Assembly (NCBI GenBank): GCA_026004535.1
Contig: BPJI01000001.1
Location: 248,001-312,000 of the forward strand
Direction of reading: 5' to 3'
Length of the DNA stretch: 64,000 nucleotides
Source of the DNA: Candidatus Parcubacteria bacterium
Lineage (GTDB): Bacteria > Patescibacteria > Paceibacteria > UBA6257 > HR35
Shown: positions 33,005 through 41,725 of the stretch, piece after piece
Layout of the letters: each line of letters starts with the position of its first letter
Position numbering within the stretch: position 1 is the stretch's first letter
Program-made: the position numbers and the translations under genes
The notes under the pieces: model-generated
Databases searched by the model: none
What the model saw: only the letters and a program-made list of their open reading frames with translations
What the model was told of the DNA's origin: nothing

Positions 33005-34269
33005 AAATTTTCGAACTTTTAAAAAAATTATTCATTTATAAAGATTTAAGACAAAGAACCTTGGTTGTCCTCGGCCTTTTACTCTTTGCTCGTCTTTTAG
33101 CCAACATACCTTTACCTGATGTTGATTTAGAAAAATTTAAAAATTTATTTGAAGCTAATCAATTTTTAGGTTTCATTAATATTTTTTCTGGCGGTGCTTT
33201 GGCCAACTTTTCAATTGCTTTGTTAGGTCTTGGTCCATACATTACAGCTGTAATTATTTTACAGCTTTTAACTTTTGTTTATCCTAGATTAAAGGAAATG
33301 TATTATGAGGAAGGCGAAATTGGTAGGGCTAAATTTAATCAATATGCACGGATTTTAACAATTCCTTTGGCTTTAATTCAATCAATTGGTTTTTTAAATT
33401 TTCTTGGTTCACAAGGAGTAATTTTTTTAACCCCCTTGACATTAATTCGTGATGCTATTATCGTTACCTGTGGAGTGGTTATTTTAATGTGGTTAGGAGA
33501 ACTAATCACTGAACGAAAGTTGGGCAACGGAATTTCTTTGATTATTTTCTCTGGTATTGTCGCTGGTTTCCCTCAGATTTTGTTTCAAGTCTATGCTACT
33601 TTTTCTTTAGAAAAGCTTCAAATTTATATTCCTTTTATTATTTTGGCAATTTTAATTATTGCTGGTATTGTTTTTATCAATGAAGCTGAGAGAAGAATTC
33701 AACTCATTTTTGCTAAAAGAGTCAGGGGGACGAAACTTTACGGTGGAGCCAGTACTTATCTACCAGTTAGAATTGCTCAAGCAGGCGTTATTCCGATCAT
33801 TTTTGCTATTGCCTTACTTTTATTTCCTCAAACTTTAGCTCAGTTTTTAGCTTTAACGAAAATTGAATTTTTTACTACATTGCTTCAATCTTTAAATTCT
33901 TTCCTTAACAATATCTTTCTTTTTTCTTTTCTTTATTTCATCTTAGTTTTTGTCTTTACGTATCTTTATACTTCAATTACCTTTAATCCTGAAGAAATAT
34001 CTAAAAATTTACAGACGGCTGGTGCTTTTGTTCCGGGGATTCGTCCAGGTAAAGAAACAGAAAAATATTTCAAAAATATTGTCTCCCGTTTAACATTTTT
34101 TGGTGGTTTATTTTTGGGATTTATTGCTATTTTGCCCTATCTCTTTGAGTTCTTAACTAAAACTCAATTTTTAGCTATTGGCGGAACTTCAATTTTAATT
34201 TTAGTTTCAGTTGCTATTGAGACAGTTAAAAAGATTCAATCAGAATTAAGTTTGAGAGAGTATGAATAA
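33001..34269 (+). CDS. secY: Protein translocase subunit SecY
   Basis: 422 aa with ten predicted transmembrane helices. The plug/first-helix region LLFARLLANIPLPDVD, LGLGPYITAVIILQLL, the GELITERKLGNGISLIIF loop and the ribosome-binding AGAFVPGIRPGKETEKY loop are clear. It is the channel of the Sec system, working with SecA (41718). Overlaps rplO and adk. Confidence 0.97.
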   Translation: MKIFELLKKLFIYKDLRQRTLVVLGLLLFARLLANIPLPDVDLEKFKNLFEANQFLGFINIFSGGALANFSIALLGLGPYITAVIILQLLTFVYPRLKEMYYEEGEIGRAKFNQYARILTIPLALIQSIGFLNFLGSQGVIFLTPLTLIRDAIIVTCGVVILMWLGELITERKLGNGISLIIFSGIVAGFPQILFQVYATFSLEKLQIYIPFIILAILIIAGIVFINEAERRIQLIFAKRVRGTKLYGGASTYLPVRIAQAGVIPIIFAIALLLFPQTLAQFLALTKIEFFTTLLQSLNSFLNNIFLFSFLYFILVFVFTYLYTSITFNPEEISKNLQTAGAFVPGIRPGKETEKYFKNIVSRLTFFGGLFLGFIAILPYLFEFLTKTQFLAIGGTSILILVSVAIETVKKIQSELSLREYE

Positions 34270-34846
34270 AGTTTTTTTCTTGACTGGTCCGCCGCTTTCA
34301 GGCAAGGATACTCAAGGAAAGCTTTTAGCAAAAAAGATTAAAGGCAAATTCTTGGTTACTCATATTTTAGTTGATAAATTTTTTAAAAAGCAAAAGAAGG
34401 GTTATGTTAAAATTGGCAAGAAGTTTTTTTCAATTAAAAAAGAAATTGAACGAAGATTTCAAGGAGGTTTGTATTCACCAGAAATCATAGGTTATGTTGT
34501 TGCTGAAAAAATTAAAGAATTAGTCGAGAAATATAACTTGGTTTTTTCAGGTTCGCCAAGAATGATTGAAGAAGCAAAAATTGAAATCAAGACTTTAAAA
34601 GATTTAGGAATTGATTTTAGAGTGATTTTTTTAAATGTCTCGGAAGAAGAAATTTTTAAACGAGCTAAAAAAAGAAAAAGAGAAAAAGAAGATGATCCTG
34701 AAATAGTTAAAAAAAGAATCTCTAATTTTAAAAAGTATGTTTTGCCAACAGTAAATTTTTTAAAGAAGAGAGGTTGCTTAATCGAAGTTAATGGCGAAGG
34801 AGATATTAAAGAGATTCATAAAAAAATTATAACTTCCCTCTTTTAA
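34262..34846 (+). CDS. adk: Adenylate kinase-like protein
   Basis: 194 aa. P-loop TGPPLSGKDTQGK (GxxxxGKxT with Leu and Asp where most adenylate kinases have Gly), the NMP-binding region and the LID Arg segment KKRKREKEDDPEIVKKRI. The position after secY supports adenylate kinase, though the divergent P-loop and lack of the usual DGFPR motif (GSPRM here) leave room for a related NMP kinase. Its end overlaps the convergent FemAB-like gene by 20 nt. Confidence 0.8.
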   Translation: MNKVFFLTGPPLSGKDTQGKLLAKKIKGKFLVTHILVDKFFKKQKKGYVKIGKKFFSIKKEIERRFQGGLYSPEIIGYVVAEKIKELVEKYNLVFSGSPRMIEEAKIEIKTLKDLGIDFRVIFLNVSEEEIFKRAKKRKREKEDDPEIVKKRISNFKKYVLPTVNFLKKRGCLIEVNGEGDIKEIHKKIITSLF

Positions 34847-35810
34847 TTTTTTCATAAATATAATTCAAGCAATATTTCCAGGAAAAAGGATAATCAATTG
34901 TAGGAGCTAATTTAATTAATTTTCCGCCAAAGCTTTTTTTAAATTGAGTTAAACCATGCCAAGGATGATTTTTTGTTTCTTTTCGAGCAATACCCCAAAG
35001 ATTATAAATTTTACAACCGCGATTTTTTGCTTCTTGAATTATTGCCCATTGCATTTTATAGTTCAAAGGTTCTCTAATTGGCAAGGAGGCTGAATGATGA
35101 TAAAAAGCAATTTGATGCGAAAAAATTATTAAAGCTCCTGAATAATATTTGCCTTCAACTTTACCTAAAAAAAGTAAAGCTTTATTTTCTCGAGAAAAAA
35201 TTTCTAATTCTTTTTGGATAAACTCTTTAGGGTAGGGAATAAATTTTTTTCTTTGGGCTAAATCTTGATAAATCTGCCAAAAAATTTCAAATTTATCTAA
35301 ATCAATTGTTTTTTCAATTTCTAAAAAAGGTTTTTTTAAAGAATCTAAAACTAATTTTCTTGTTGTTTCGCTCATTTCCTTTAACATTTCATCGTCATTT
35401 TTTATTTCTTTAAGCCAGAAATTTTCTGTAACTGCATAAGTTGGAGCAAAAATAAAGTCTTTTGTTTTAGTTAGTTCTTCGTTTAAAGGATTGATTCTTA
35501 AAAAATCGTATTTTTTTTGATAACTATTTTTCTTTAAGAAATCAACAAGTAAATTTAAAAACTTATCAGCTTTTTCTTTTTTTATCACTGGTCCATGATG
35601 AACAACCAGTCCCTTCCTTTTACCTTGATAACCAATTAATTGGCAAACACCAATTAAATTATCATTGTCAAAAACTCCTAATCTAATGACTTCTCGGCCC
35701 AATTCTTTTTCAATCTCACCATATTCAAAATCCTGCAAAAAACTTAGATAATTATTTTCATCCAAAAATCTATTCCACAAATTTTTATCCTCAAAAATTT
35801 TAATTTCCAT
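34827..35810 (-). CDS. FemAB/FmhB-like peptidyltransferase
   Basis: 327 aa, two GNAT-like domains. SFLQDFEYGEIEKELGREV near the start and the C-terminal block YKMQWAIIQEAKNRGCKIYN, NLWGIARKE, GLTQFKKSFGGKLI match the FemABX family, which adds amino acids from aminoacyl-tRNA to the peptidoglycan precursor. It fits with murG and rodA/ftsW in the window. Transcribed alone on the minus strand. Confidence 0.85.
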   Translation of the reverse strand: MEIKIFEDKNLWNRFLDENNYLSFLQDFEYGEIEKELGREVIRLGVFDNDNLIGVCQLIGYQGKRKGLVVHHGPVIKKEKADKFLNLLVDFLKKNSYQKKYDFLRINPLNEELTKTKDFIFAPTYAVTENFWLKEIKNDDEMLKEMSETTRKLVLDSLKKPFLEIEKTIDLDKFEIFWQIYQDLAQRKKFIPYPKEFIQKELEIFSRENKALLFLGKVEGKYYSGALIIFSHQIAFYHHSASLPIREPLNYKMQWAIIQEAKNRGCKIYNLWGIARKETKNHPWHGLTQFKKSFGGKLIKLAPTIDYPFSWKYCLNYIYEKIKRGKL

Positions 35811-35837
35811 TAAATAATATGAATTAAACCTAATTAA

Positions 35838-35950
35838 CTCGAATTTATTTGTATATATTCGTGTATATTCATTATATAAAAATATTCGAATAAATTCGCG
35901 TATATTCGTAATATAAAAAAATTCGTATATATGCGTTATAAATTCGAATC
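35838..35950. repeat. ACGAAT-type word array (family C, copy 2)
   Basis: CTCGAATTTATTTG, ATTCGTGTATATTC, TATTCGAATAAATTCGCG, TATTCGTAATAT, ATTCGTATATATGCG and ATTCGAAT words. It shares the ATTCG words of copy 1 but the two arms are less clearly separated. It fills the gap upstream of pilin copy 2. Confidence 0.65.
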
Positions 35951-36011
35951 AATATGGATAAAACACAATTAAAATTAACTCTGTTTTAGATCATTTAAAG
36001 CGCGAGAACTC

Positions 36012-36020
36012 TGTTATAAT
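36012..36020 (+). promoter_or_regulatory. Extended -10 of pilin copy 2, leaderless
   Basis: TGTTATAAT with the hexamer at 36015-36020; 6 nt to the ATG. No good -35. Confidence 0.65.
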
Positions 36021-36026
36021 TAAATT

Positions 36027-37209
36027 ATGAATAAAAAAATAAATAAATCCTTCACTTTAGTTGAACTTTTAGTTGTCTTAGCTCTAATAGCTATCTTAGC
36101 TACTGTCTTAATTGTTGTCATTAAGCCAGCAGATATCTTTAAAAGAGGTAGAGATAGTCAAAGAACTTCAGACCTTAAAAATCTTGAAAAAATATTTGAC
36201 CTTATTCTTTTTGAAACTCAAGGCACCTTTTCTGAACTTCAATATGCTTCCTCAAATGTTGTCTATATCTCTCTTCCTGATACTTCATCAACTTGTGGTC
36301 AATGGATAAGTCAATTACCACAGCTTCCTTCAGGCTGGTCATATAGATGCTCAGCAACTCCAACAAATATTGATGGTACTGGCTGGATTCCTATTCCTTT
36401 TAATCAATTTTCAAGCATTAATCTTTCTAGACTTTTCATTGATCCAATCAATAGACCTCCATATTACTATGCATTTGTTGCTGGAGGAAGTTATGCTCTC
36501 TATGCTCAATTAGAAAATCCTCAGTCTCAAGCCTCAAAAACAGACAATGATAATTATCCTCATCTATTTTCAGTAGGAACAAATAAAAGACTCATTGATC
36601 AAGCTCAAGGACTTGTAGGGTATTGGTCTTTTGATGATTGGAATGGAAATATTGCTAATGATTATTCAGGAAACAATAATAATGGAACCTCTAGTTAATG
36701 GTCCTCAACTTGTGTTGATGGTAAAGTAGGTAAAGCTTTAAGTTTTGATGGAGTGGATGATTATGTGGAAATACCTTATAGTCCGAGTTTAAATCTTTCT
36801 GGCAATAGTGAATCTTGTTTTATGGATAAAACATACCAGTGCTGTTTATAATTGTCAAGCAAATCAATGGAGCAGAGGTTATTTTCCACTAGGTGGCACA
36901 TCTGTTATGCATGGCTCAGAATACTTGGTATAGTATTAATCAATGGTAATGCCTAATGATGGTGCTTTATCATTTGGTTGGGTATACTATATTAAACATC
37001 AACCGTCAAATCATATAAAGATGGCGAATTTATAGCTCAGTACATCGCAGTAGTCCTGTATTATCCTGCTTCTTCTTATTGGATGGATGGCTAGGTATGT
37101 GTCGAGCTGTTGCACATTTATTTTTCAAGGTCTCATCGACGAAGTCCGCATCTATAATCGTGCTTTATCAGACCAAGAAATAAAAGCATTATATGAAGCA
37201 ACAAAGTAA
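36027..37209 (+). pseudogene. Prepilin-LamG gene, copy 2 (frameshifted)
   Basis: The first 217 codons match the intact copy, then the frame breaks near 36690 (AACCTCTAGTTAATGG against AACACTCTATAATGG) and ends at 36698. A 223-aa pilin without its LamG domain could still be made. After the constant part (to about 36766) the 365-nt centre starts as a clear LamG strand (VEIPYSPSLNLSGNS in one frame) but soon contains stops and frameshifts. The constant 3' end returns at about 37130 and reaches a TAA at 37207. Confidence 0.85.
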
Positions 37210-37242
37210 TCCCTCAGCTTCTCAGTTTCAAAGAAAATATCG

Positions 37243-37270
37243 GGGCATCGTATGTTCTCAATTTTTACTT
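37243..37270 (+). terminator. Terminator of pilin module copy 2
   Basis: GGGCAT/ATGTTC stem around CGT (37243-37257), then TCAATTTTTACTTT. Compared with copies 1 and 3 two bases differ and the pairs become G-U, so the RNA stem is weakened but kept. Confidence 0.55.
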
Positions 37271-37302
37271 TAGATAATATATAGTTTTCATCATGGTATT
37301 AA

Positions 37303-37488
37303 TATCCAGTACTAATCCGGGTAGTATATCCGGTTTTCATCAGGATAATCTTATATACTTTCCATCATACTAATCTATCCGGTAATCATCCGGGTAATCT
37401 ATCCGGTAATCATCCGGGTAATCTATCCGGTAATCATCCGGGTAACTATATCCGGTATTCATCCGGGTAGTATATCATGTTTCCATCA
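37303..37488. repeat. CCGGAT word array, one orientation, about 4 units (family A, copy 3)
   Basis: Same conserved leader and end as in the other pilin modules, with about four 24-bp units of the form ATCCGGTAATCATCCGGGTA between them. Confidence 0.85.
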
Positions 37489-37510
37489 GGGTAATCTATA
37501 AATTTTTCAT

Positions 37511-37578
37511 TTCTACTATCTAAATACGATCGTATTAAGTTAGGAGAAGTGAAATTTTACGACCTCGTACGTCGTAAA
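37511..37578. repeat. Hairpin pair closing pilin module copy 2 (family F)
   Basis: TTCTACTA pairs with TAGGAGAA around ATACGATCGTAT (37511-37548); a second hairpin with arms TTTACGAC and GTCGTAAA follows at about 37556-37578. Confidence 0.75.
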
Positions 37579-37596
37579 GTTAAAGTAAAATATATT

Positions 37597-37653
37597 GACG
37601 TGCGACGTCCCAAATATTAAATAATTCAAATCAATATATGGACGTCGCACGTC
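37597..37653. repeat. GACGTGCGACGTCC hairpin (family E, copy 2)
   Basis: Arm 37597-37610 has its exact reverse complement at 37640-37653, with a 29-nt AT-rich loop. The equivalent arm at 24073 differs at one position and its partner differs at the paired position, so the stem is preserved. Confidence 0.85.
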
Positions 37654-37741
37654 TTATTTGAACTCGAAATTTTTGAATTCACAACTGAAGAATTCTTGAG
37701 TTATAATTGAAAGAGTAGAAGTAAGTTTTGGGTTGTTAATA

Positions 37742-37750
37742 TGTTATAAT
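37742..37750 (+). promoter_or_regulatory. Extended -10 of rplM, leaderless
   Basis: TGTTATAAT with the hexamer at 37745-37750; the ATG at 37757 follows after 6 nt. A second TTATAATT lies near 37700. Confidence 0.65.
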
Positions 37751-37756
37751 TAATCT

Positions 37757-38110
37757 ATGAAAGAAGAAATAATCATTGATGCCAAAAATAAATCTTTAGG
37801 TAGATTAGGGACAGAAATTGCTTATTATTTGCAAGGAAAACATCAACCTGATTATGAGCCATCAAAAGATAAAAAGATTTTTGTTTTAGTAAAAAATTTA
37901 GATCAGGCAAAATTTGCTGGTAAAAAGTTTGATCAAAAAGTATTTCTTAAACACACTGGTTATATTGGCCATTTAAAGGAAATTCCCTTAAAGCTTTTAT
38001 GGTCGCAAAATAAATTAAAAGTTTTACAGACTATTGTTAGCCGAATGTTGCCGAAAAATAAATTGAGAAAAAAAAGATTAGCGCGGATAAAATTAATCGA
38101 TGGAGACTAA
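37757..38110 (+). CDS. rplM: 50S ribosomal protein uL13
   Basis: 117 aa, shorter than usual (about 142). IIDAKNKSLGRLGTEIAYYL, KHTGYIGHLKEIPL and VSRMLPKNKLRKKRLARIKL are the L13 signatures; a central segment is reduced. rplM-rpsI is the normal order; the genes overlap by 11 nt. Confidence 0.93.
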   Translation: MKEEIIIDAKNKSLGRLGTEIAYYLQGKHQPDYEPSKDKKIFVLVKNLDQAKFAGKKFDQKVFLKHTGYIGHLKEIPLKLLWSQNKLKVLQTIVSRMLPKNKLRKKRLARIKLIDGD

Positions 38111-38591
38111 AGTTGAAGAAGTAAAAACTTTAGAAATTGAGAAAGAAACTGAAGAGCCAAAAACTGAAGTATCTTTTCCTTTAATTGAAAAAGGAAGATA
38201 TTTTGAAGGAATTGGACGAAGAAAAAGAGCAACAGCCCGAGTGAGGATTTGGCAAAACGATGCCAATAAAGATTTTAATATTTTAATTAACGACAGAAAT
38301 TATAAAGATTATTTTAAAAATATTGAATTTCAAAAAATTGTTGAAGCGCCACTAAGAAAAATTAAAGCTCAAAAAATTTATAAAGTTACCTGTAAAGTAA
38401 TTGGTGGAGGGCCAAGAGGTCAAGCCGAGGCAATTCGTTTAGGTTTAGCTCGATCTTTAGTTTTATTAAATCCTGAATGGAAGCCAAAATTTAAAAAAGC
38501 AGGCTTTTTAACTCGAGATCCAAGAGAAGTTGAAAGAAAGAAATATGGCAAAAGAAAAGCTCGCAAAGAAGAGCAGTGGCAAAAGAGATAA
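38100..38591 (+). CDS. rpsI: 30S ribosomal protein uS9
   Basis: 163 aa with an acidic N-terminal extension of about 35 residues, then FEGIGRRKRATARVRIW, the GGGPRGQAEAIRLGLARSL core and the basic tail GFLTRDPREVERKKYGKRKA that reaches the P-site tRNA. Its TAA overlaps the next ATG by one base. Confidence 0.95.
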   Translation: METKVEEVKTLEIEKETEEPKTEVSFPLIEKGRYFEGIGRRKRATARVRIWQNDANKDFNILINDRNYKDYFKNIEFQKIVEAPLRKIKAQKIYKVTCKVIGGGPRGQAEAIRLGLARSLVLLNPEWKPKFKKAGFLTRDPREVERKKYGKRKARKEEQWQKR

Positions 38592-39673
38592 TGCTTAAAA
38601 TTGACAAATTCTTATTAGTTTTAGTCTTTATCCTTTCTCTTTTGGGTTTAATCAATTTTTTTAGTGCTTCTTATTATTTCTCTTTAAAAAATTTTAACGA
38701 TCCTTATTTCTATTTTTTAAGATTTTTAATTAGAATAACCCTACTGGGAATTTTACTTTTCTTTATTGGTTATTTTTTAGCGCCGAAAATTCATCGCTAC
38801 AAAAAATTTATTATTTTTATATTTTTTTTAGTTTATTTTTCAATTTTTTTAGGTTTCTTGCCACAATTTAAATTAGCTGGGGCAACTGCTTCTCGTTGGG
38901 TAAATTTAGGGCCCTTTTCTTTTCAACCATCAGAAATAATCAAACCATTAGCGATTTTATTTTATATTTTTCTTTTTGCCGGTCTTAAAAATTTTTCTTT
39001 AATTCAAAAAAATCTTATTTTTATTTTAAGTTCATTTTTTTTAATTTTGCCAATTTATCTCCAGCCCTCGTTAAGTAATGTTTTAATAATTTTTTCTAGT
39101 ATTTTAATTGTTTTTCTGAGTTTTCTTAAATCTAATAAAGAAATATTTATCACTTTATTTATTTTTCTAATTCTTGTTTTAATTTTGGCTTTAATAAGTA
39201 CTTTTTGGAGTTATAGGAAAGAAAGATTGCTTTCTTTTTTAACTAAAGGTAAGTTGTTTGAAGAAAAATATTTTCAAATTGAACAATCAATTTTAGGTAT
39301 TAGTTCAGGAGGAATTTCAGGTAAAGGACTTGGTAGGTCAGAAATGAAAATAATCGGTTTGCCTCAAATGTTGACCGATTCTATTTTTACTATTTATGCT
39401 GAAGAAACAGGCTTTATTGGTTCTTTGCTGTTGGTTATCTTGTTTTTTTTCTTAATTTTAAGGATAATTTTAATAGGTCTAAAAGGTGGTGATTGGAAAA
39501 AGCCATTTTGTTTTAGTTTTGCTTGGTGGATTTTTTTTCAAACATTTTTACATTTATCCTCAAATAGTGGTTTGATTGCGCCAACAGGAGTAATTTTGCC
39601 ATTTTTTAGCTATGGTCCTTCAGGCCAATTAGCAATTTATTTTAGTTTGGGGTTAATAAGTAGAGATGAATAA
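38591..39673 (+). CDS. RodA/FtsW-family peptidoglycan polymerase
   Basis: 360 aa from the ATG at 38591 (an earlier in-frame start at 38576 lies inside rpsI). About ten transmembrane helices. SEDS-family motifs: GATASRWVNLGPFSFQPSEI and the C-terminal NSGLIAPTGVILPFFSYGPSG. SEDS proteins polymerise lipid II glycan strands with a partner transpeptidase. Whether it is RodA or FtsW cannot be decided; murG directly after it favours the division/FtsW setting. Confidence 0.9.
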   Translation: MLKIDKFLLVLVFILSLLGLINFFSASYYFSLKNFNDPYFYFLRFLIRITLLGILLFFIGYFLAPKIHRYKKFIIFIFFLVYFSIFLGFLPQFKLAGATASRWVNLGPFSFQPSEIIKPLAILFYIFLFAGLKNFSLIQKNLIFILSSFFLILPIYLQPSLSNVLIIFSSILIVFLSFLKSNKEIFITLFIFLILVLILALISTFWSYRKERLLSFLTKGKLFEEKYFQIEQSILGISSGGISGKGLGRSEMKIIGLPQMLTDSIFTIYAEETGFIGSLLLVILFFFLILRIILIGLKGGDWKKPFCFSFAWWIFFQTFLHLSSNSGLIAPTGVILPFFSYGPSGQLAIYFSLGLISRDE

Positions 39674-40808
39674 CGAAGAAATAAGAATTTGTTTAACTGG
39701 AGGAGCAACTGGCGGTCATTTTTTCCCTTTAGTTTTTGTTGCTCGGGAAATTAAAAAAATTGCTACCAAGGAAAATTTAAACGTTAAAATTTTTTATCTA
39801 GGCACCAAACCATTTAAAGAAGAAATTTTGAAAAAAGAGGGAGTTAATATTTATCTTTTGCCTGAAGTTAAGCTAAGAAAATATTTTAGTTTAAAAAACG
39901 TTCTTGATCTTATTAAATTCCCTTTTAGTTTTTTTATTGCCTTTTATTATTTATTTAAATTTATGCCTGATTTAATTTTTTCTAAAGGTGGGCCAAGTAG
40001 TCTAAGTGTTGTTTTAGCTGGTTGGATTCTGGCTATACCTATTTTTATTCATGAATCAGACTCAATTCCTGGTTTGACTAATAAAATCTCAGCTAAATTT
40101 GCTACCAAAATTTTTTTAGCTTTTGCTGAAGCTGAGAAATATTTTCCTCGTAAAAAAACAATTATTGTTGGTCAACCAATTGATATTGAGGCATTGACAG
40201 AAAAAATAATTTTTGAAGACTATCAAAGATTTGGCCTTGATCCTCACAAAAAGATTGTTTTAGTTTTAGGTGGTTCTCAAGGTTCAAGATTTTTAAATGA
40301 TTTAATCATTGAAGCCTTGCCTCAACTTTTAAATTTAGCCCAAGTTGTTCATCAAACAGGAGAAAAAAAATATCCAGATGCTTATCTTTATGCTAAGGGA
40401 ACTTTATTAGAAAAAAATCCAGAAAGAATCAAGGATTATCATCCATTTCCGTTTATTGATCATAATGACTTAACTATTTTAATGAAAATTTCTGATCTTA
40501 TTATTGCTCGCGCTGGTTCAAGTACAATTTTTGAGATCGCTGCTTTGGGCAAACCAAGTATTTTAATTCCAATTGAGGAAAAAGTTGCTGGTTGGCATCA
40601 AGTAATCAATGCTCGAATCTACGATCATTATGGTGCTTGTAAAGTTTTAGAAGAAAAAAATGCTAAGCCCCATTTATTGGTTTCTTTGATTGAAGATATT
40701 TTAAAAAATGAAGAGTTAATGAAATCAATGAGCGAATCAGCTTTAAAATTTGCTAAAACGGACGCAGGTCAAAAAATTGCTGAAGAAATCGTCTATTTTA
40801 TAAAATGA
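39666..40808 (+). CDS. murG: UDP-GlcNAc transferase MurG (lipid II synthesis)
   Basis: 380 aa. The N-terminal GGATGGHFFP loop, FSKGGPSSLSVVLAG, HESDSIPG, the inter-domain GGSQGSRFLND, and the UDP-GlcNAc-binding ARAGSSTIFEIAALGKPSIL are typical of MurG (GT28). It adds GlcNAc to lipid I at the cytoplasmic membrane face. Overlaps the SEDS gene by 8 nt and the next small ORF by 4 nt. Confidence 0.95.
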   Translation: MNNEEIRICLTGGATGGHFFPLVFVAREIKKIATKENLNVKIFYLGTKPFKEEILKKEGVNIYLLPEVKLRKYFSLKNVLDLIKFPFSFFIAFYYLFKFMPDLIFSKGGPSSLSVVLAGWILAIPIFIHESDSIPGLTNKISAKFATKIFLAFAEAEKYFPRKKTIIVGQPIDIEALTEKIIFEDYQRFGLDPHKKIVLVLGGSQGSRFLNDLIIEALPQLLNLAQVVHQTGEKKYPDAYLYAKGTLLEKNPERIKDYHPFPFIDHNDLTILMKISDLIIARAGSSTIFEIAALGKPSILIPIEEKVAGWHQVINARIYDHYGACKVLEEKNAKPHLLVSLIEDILKNEELMKSMSESALKFAKTDAGQKIAEEIVYFIK

Positions 40809-41098
40809 AAAAAATATTTTATTTAGTTTACTTTCTTTTGCCATTTTTTTTATGGTTCTTAATTTACCTTAAAAAACCAGATTTAATTGTTATTTTTAAA
40901 AGACCGATTTTTGAGAAGTCTTTAATTATACCAATTGAGGATTTATGGCAAATAATATTAATTTTTGCTATTTTTCAATTCGGTAATGAGGTTTTGACTC
41001 ATTTAATTTCTAAAAAAATTTTTGGTAAAATTAATTTAATATTTATTTTCTTTCATTTTTTGGTCGTTTTATATTTGTTAATTTTTAATTTGTTTTGA
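40805..41098 (+). CDS. Small membrane protein after murG
   Basis: 97 aa with three hydrophobic stretches (about residues 4-22, 47-65 and 75-96). ATGA overlap with murG makes it part of the envelope operon. No family recognised. A CCGGAT array begins 2 nt after its stop. Confidence 0.6.
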   Translation: MKKIFYLVYFLLPFFLWFLIYLKKPDLIVIFKRPIFEKSLIIPIEDLWQIILIFAIFQFGNEVLTHLISKKIFGKINLIFIFFHFLVVLYLLIFNLF

Positions 41099-41100
41099 AA

Positions 41101-41403
41101 CGCGGATAGCTGCAGAAAAATATTTTTACCCGGATATGAACCGGATAATACTACCCGGATATAGACCGGATAGAACTATCCGGATTATAACCGGATAAGT
41201 TACTCGGATTTAAACCAGATTTATCCGGTAATCATCTGGGTAAAATAATCCGGTAGTTTATCCGGGTAATCTATCCGGTTGACTATCCGGGTAAATATTT
41301 TAATATCCGGTATTTATCCGGGTGAAATAATCCGGTAATCATCCGGGTAATTATATCCGGTAGATCATCAGGGTAGTTAAAACATTTCAGTAGCTGTCTG
41401 CGC
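41101..41403. repeat. CCGGAT word array with outer inverted arms (family A, copy 4, fullest form)
   Basis: The outer arms are CGCGGATAGCTGCAG (41101-41115) and CAGTAGCTGTCTGCGC (near 41388-41403). Next come TTTTTACCCGG and GGGTAGTTAAAA. Inside, left words ACCCGGAT/ACCGGAT switch to right words ATCCGGT/ATCCGGGT near 41218. The whole 303-nt gap between the murG operon and rplU is this one element. Confidence 0.9.
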
Positions 41404-41413
41404 ATTTAAAAAA

Positions 41414-41725
41414 ATGAAAATAGCTGTGATTCAAACAGGAGGGAAGCAATATTTAGTTGAAGAAGGTAAGGAAATTGAAATCGAAAAAATAAGAAATGTT
41501 AATCCAGAAAAAATTGAATTCAGAGATGTTTTACTTTATGCTGACGATAATAATTTTCTTTTAGGTCAACCTAAATTAGATAATGTTTTTGTTGTAGGTA
41601 AGATGGTCAAAGAAAAGAAAAATAAAGTTGTTGTTTTGAAATACAAACCAAAAACAAGATATCGTCAAAAGAAGGGTTATAAAAAAATAACCTGGATTGT
41701 GAAAATTGAAAAAATAAATGCTTAA
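41414..41725 (+). CDS. rplU: 50S ribosomal protein bL21
   Basis: 103 aa. MKIAVIQTGGKQYLVEEGKE and KYKPKTRYRQKKGYKK are the L21 signatures. rpmA (bL27), its usual partner, does not follow; secA starts inside the last 8 nt instead. The array ends about 10 nt before the ATG. Confidence 0.96.
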   Translation: MKIAVIQTGGKQYLVEEGKEIEIEKIRNVNPEKIEFRDVLLYADDNNFLLGQPKLDNVFVVGKMVKEKKNKVVVLKYKPKTRYRQKKGYKKITWIVKIEKINA

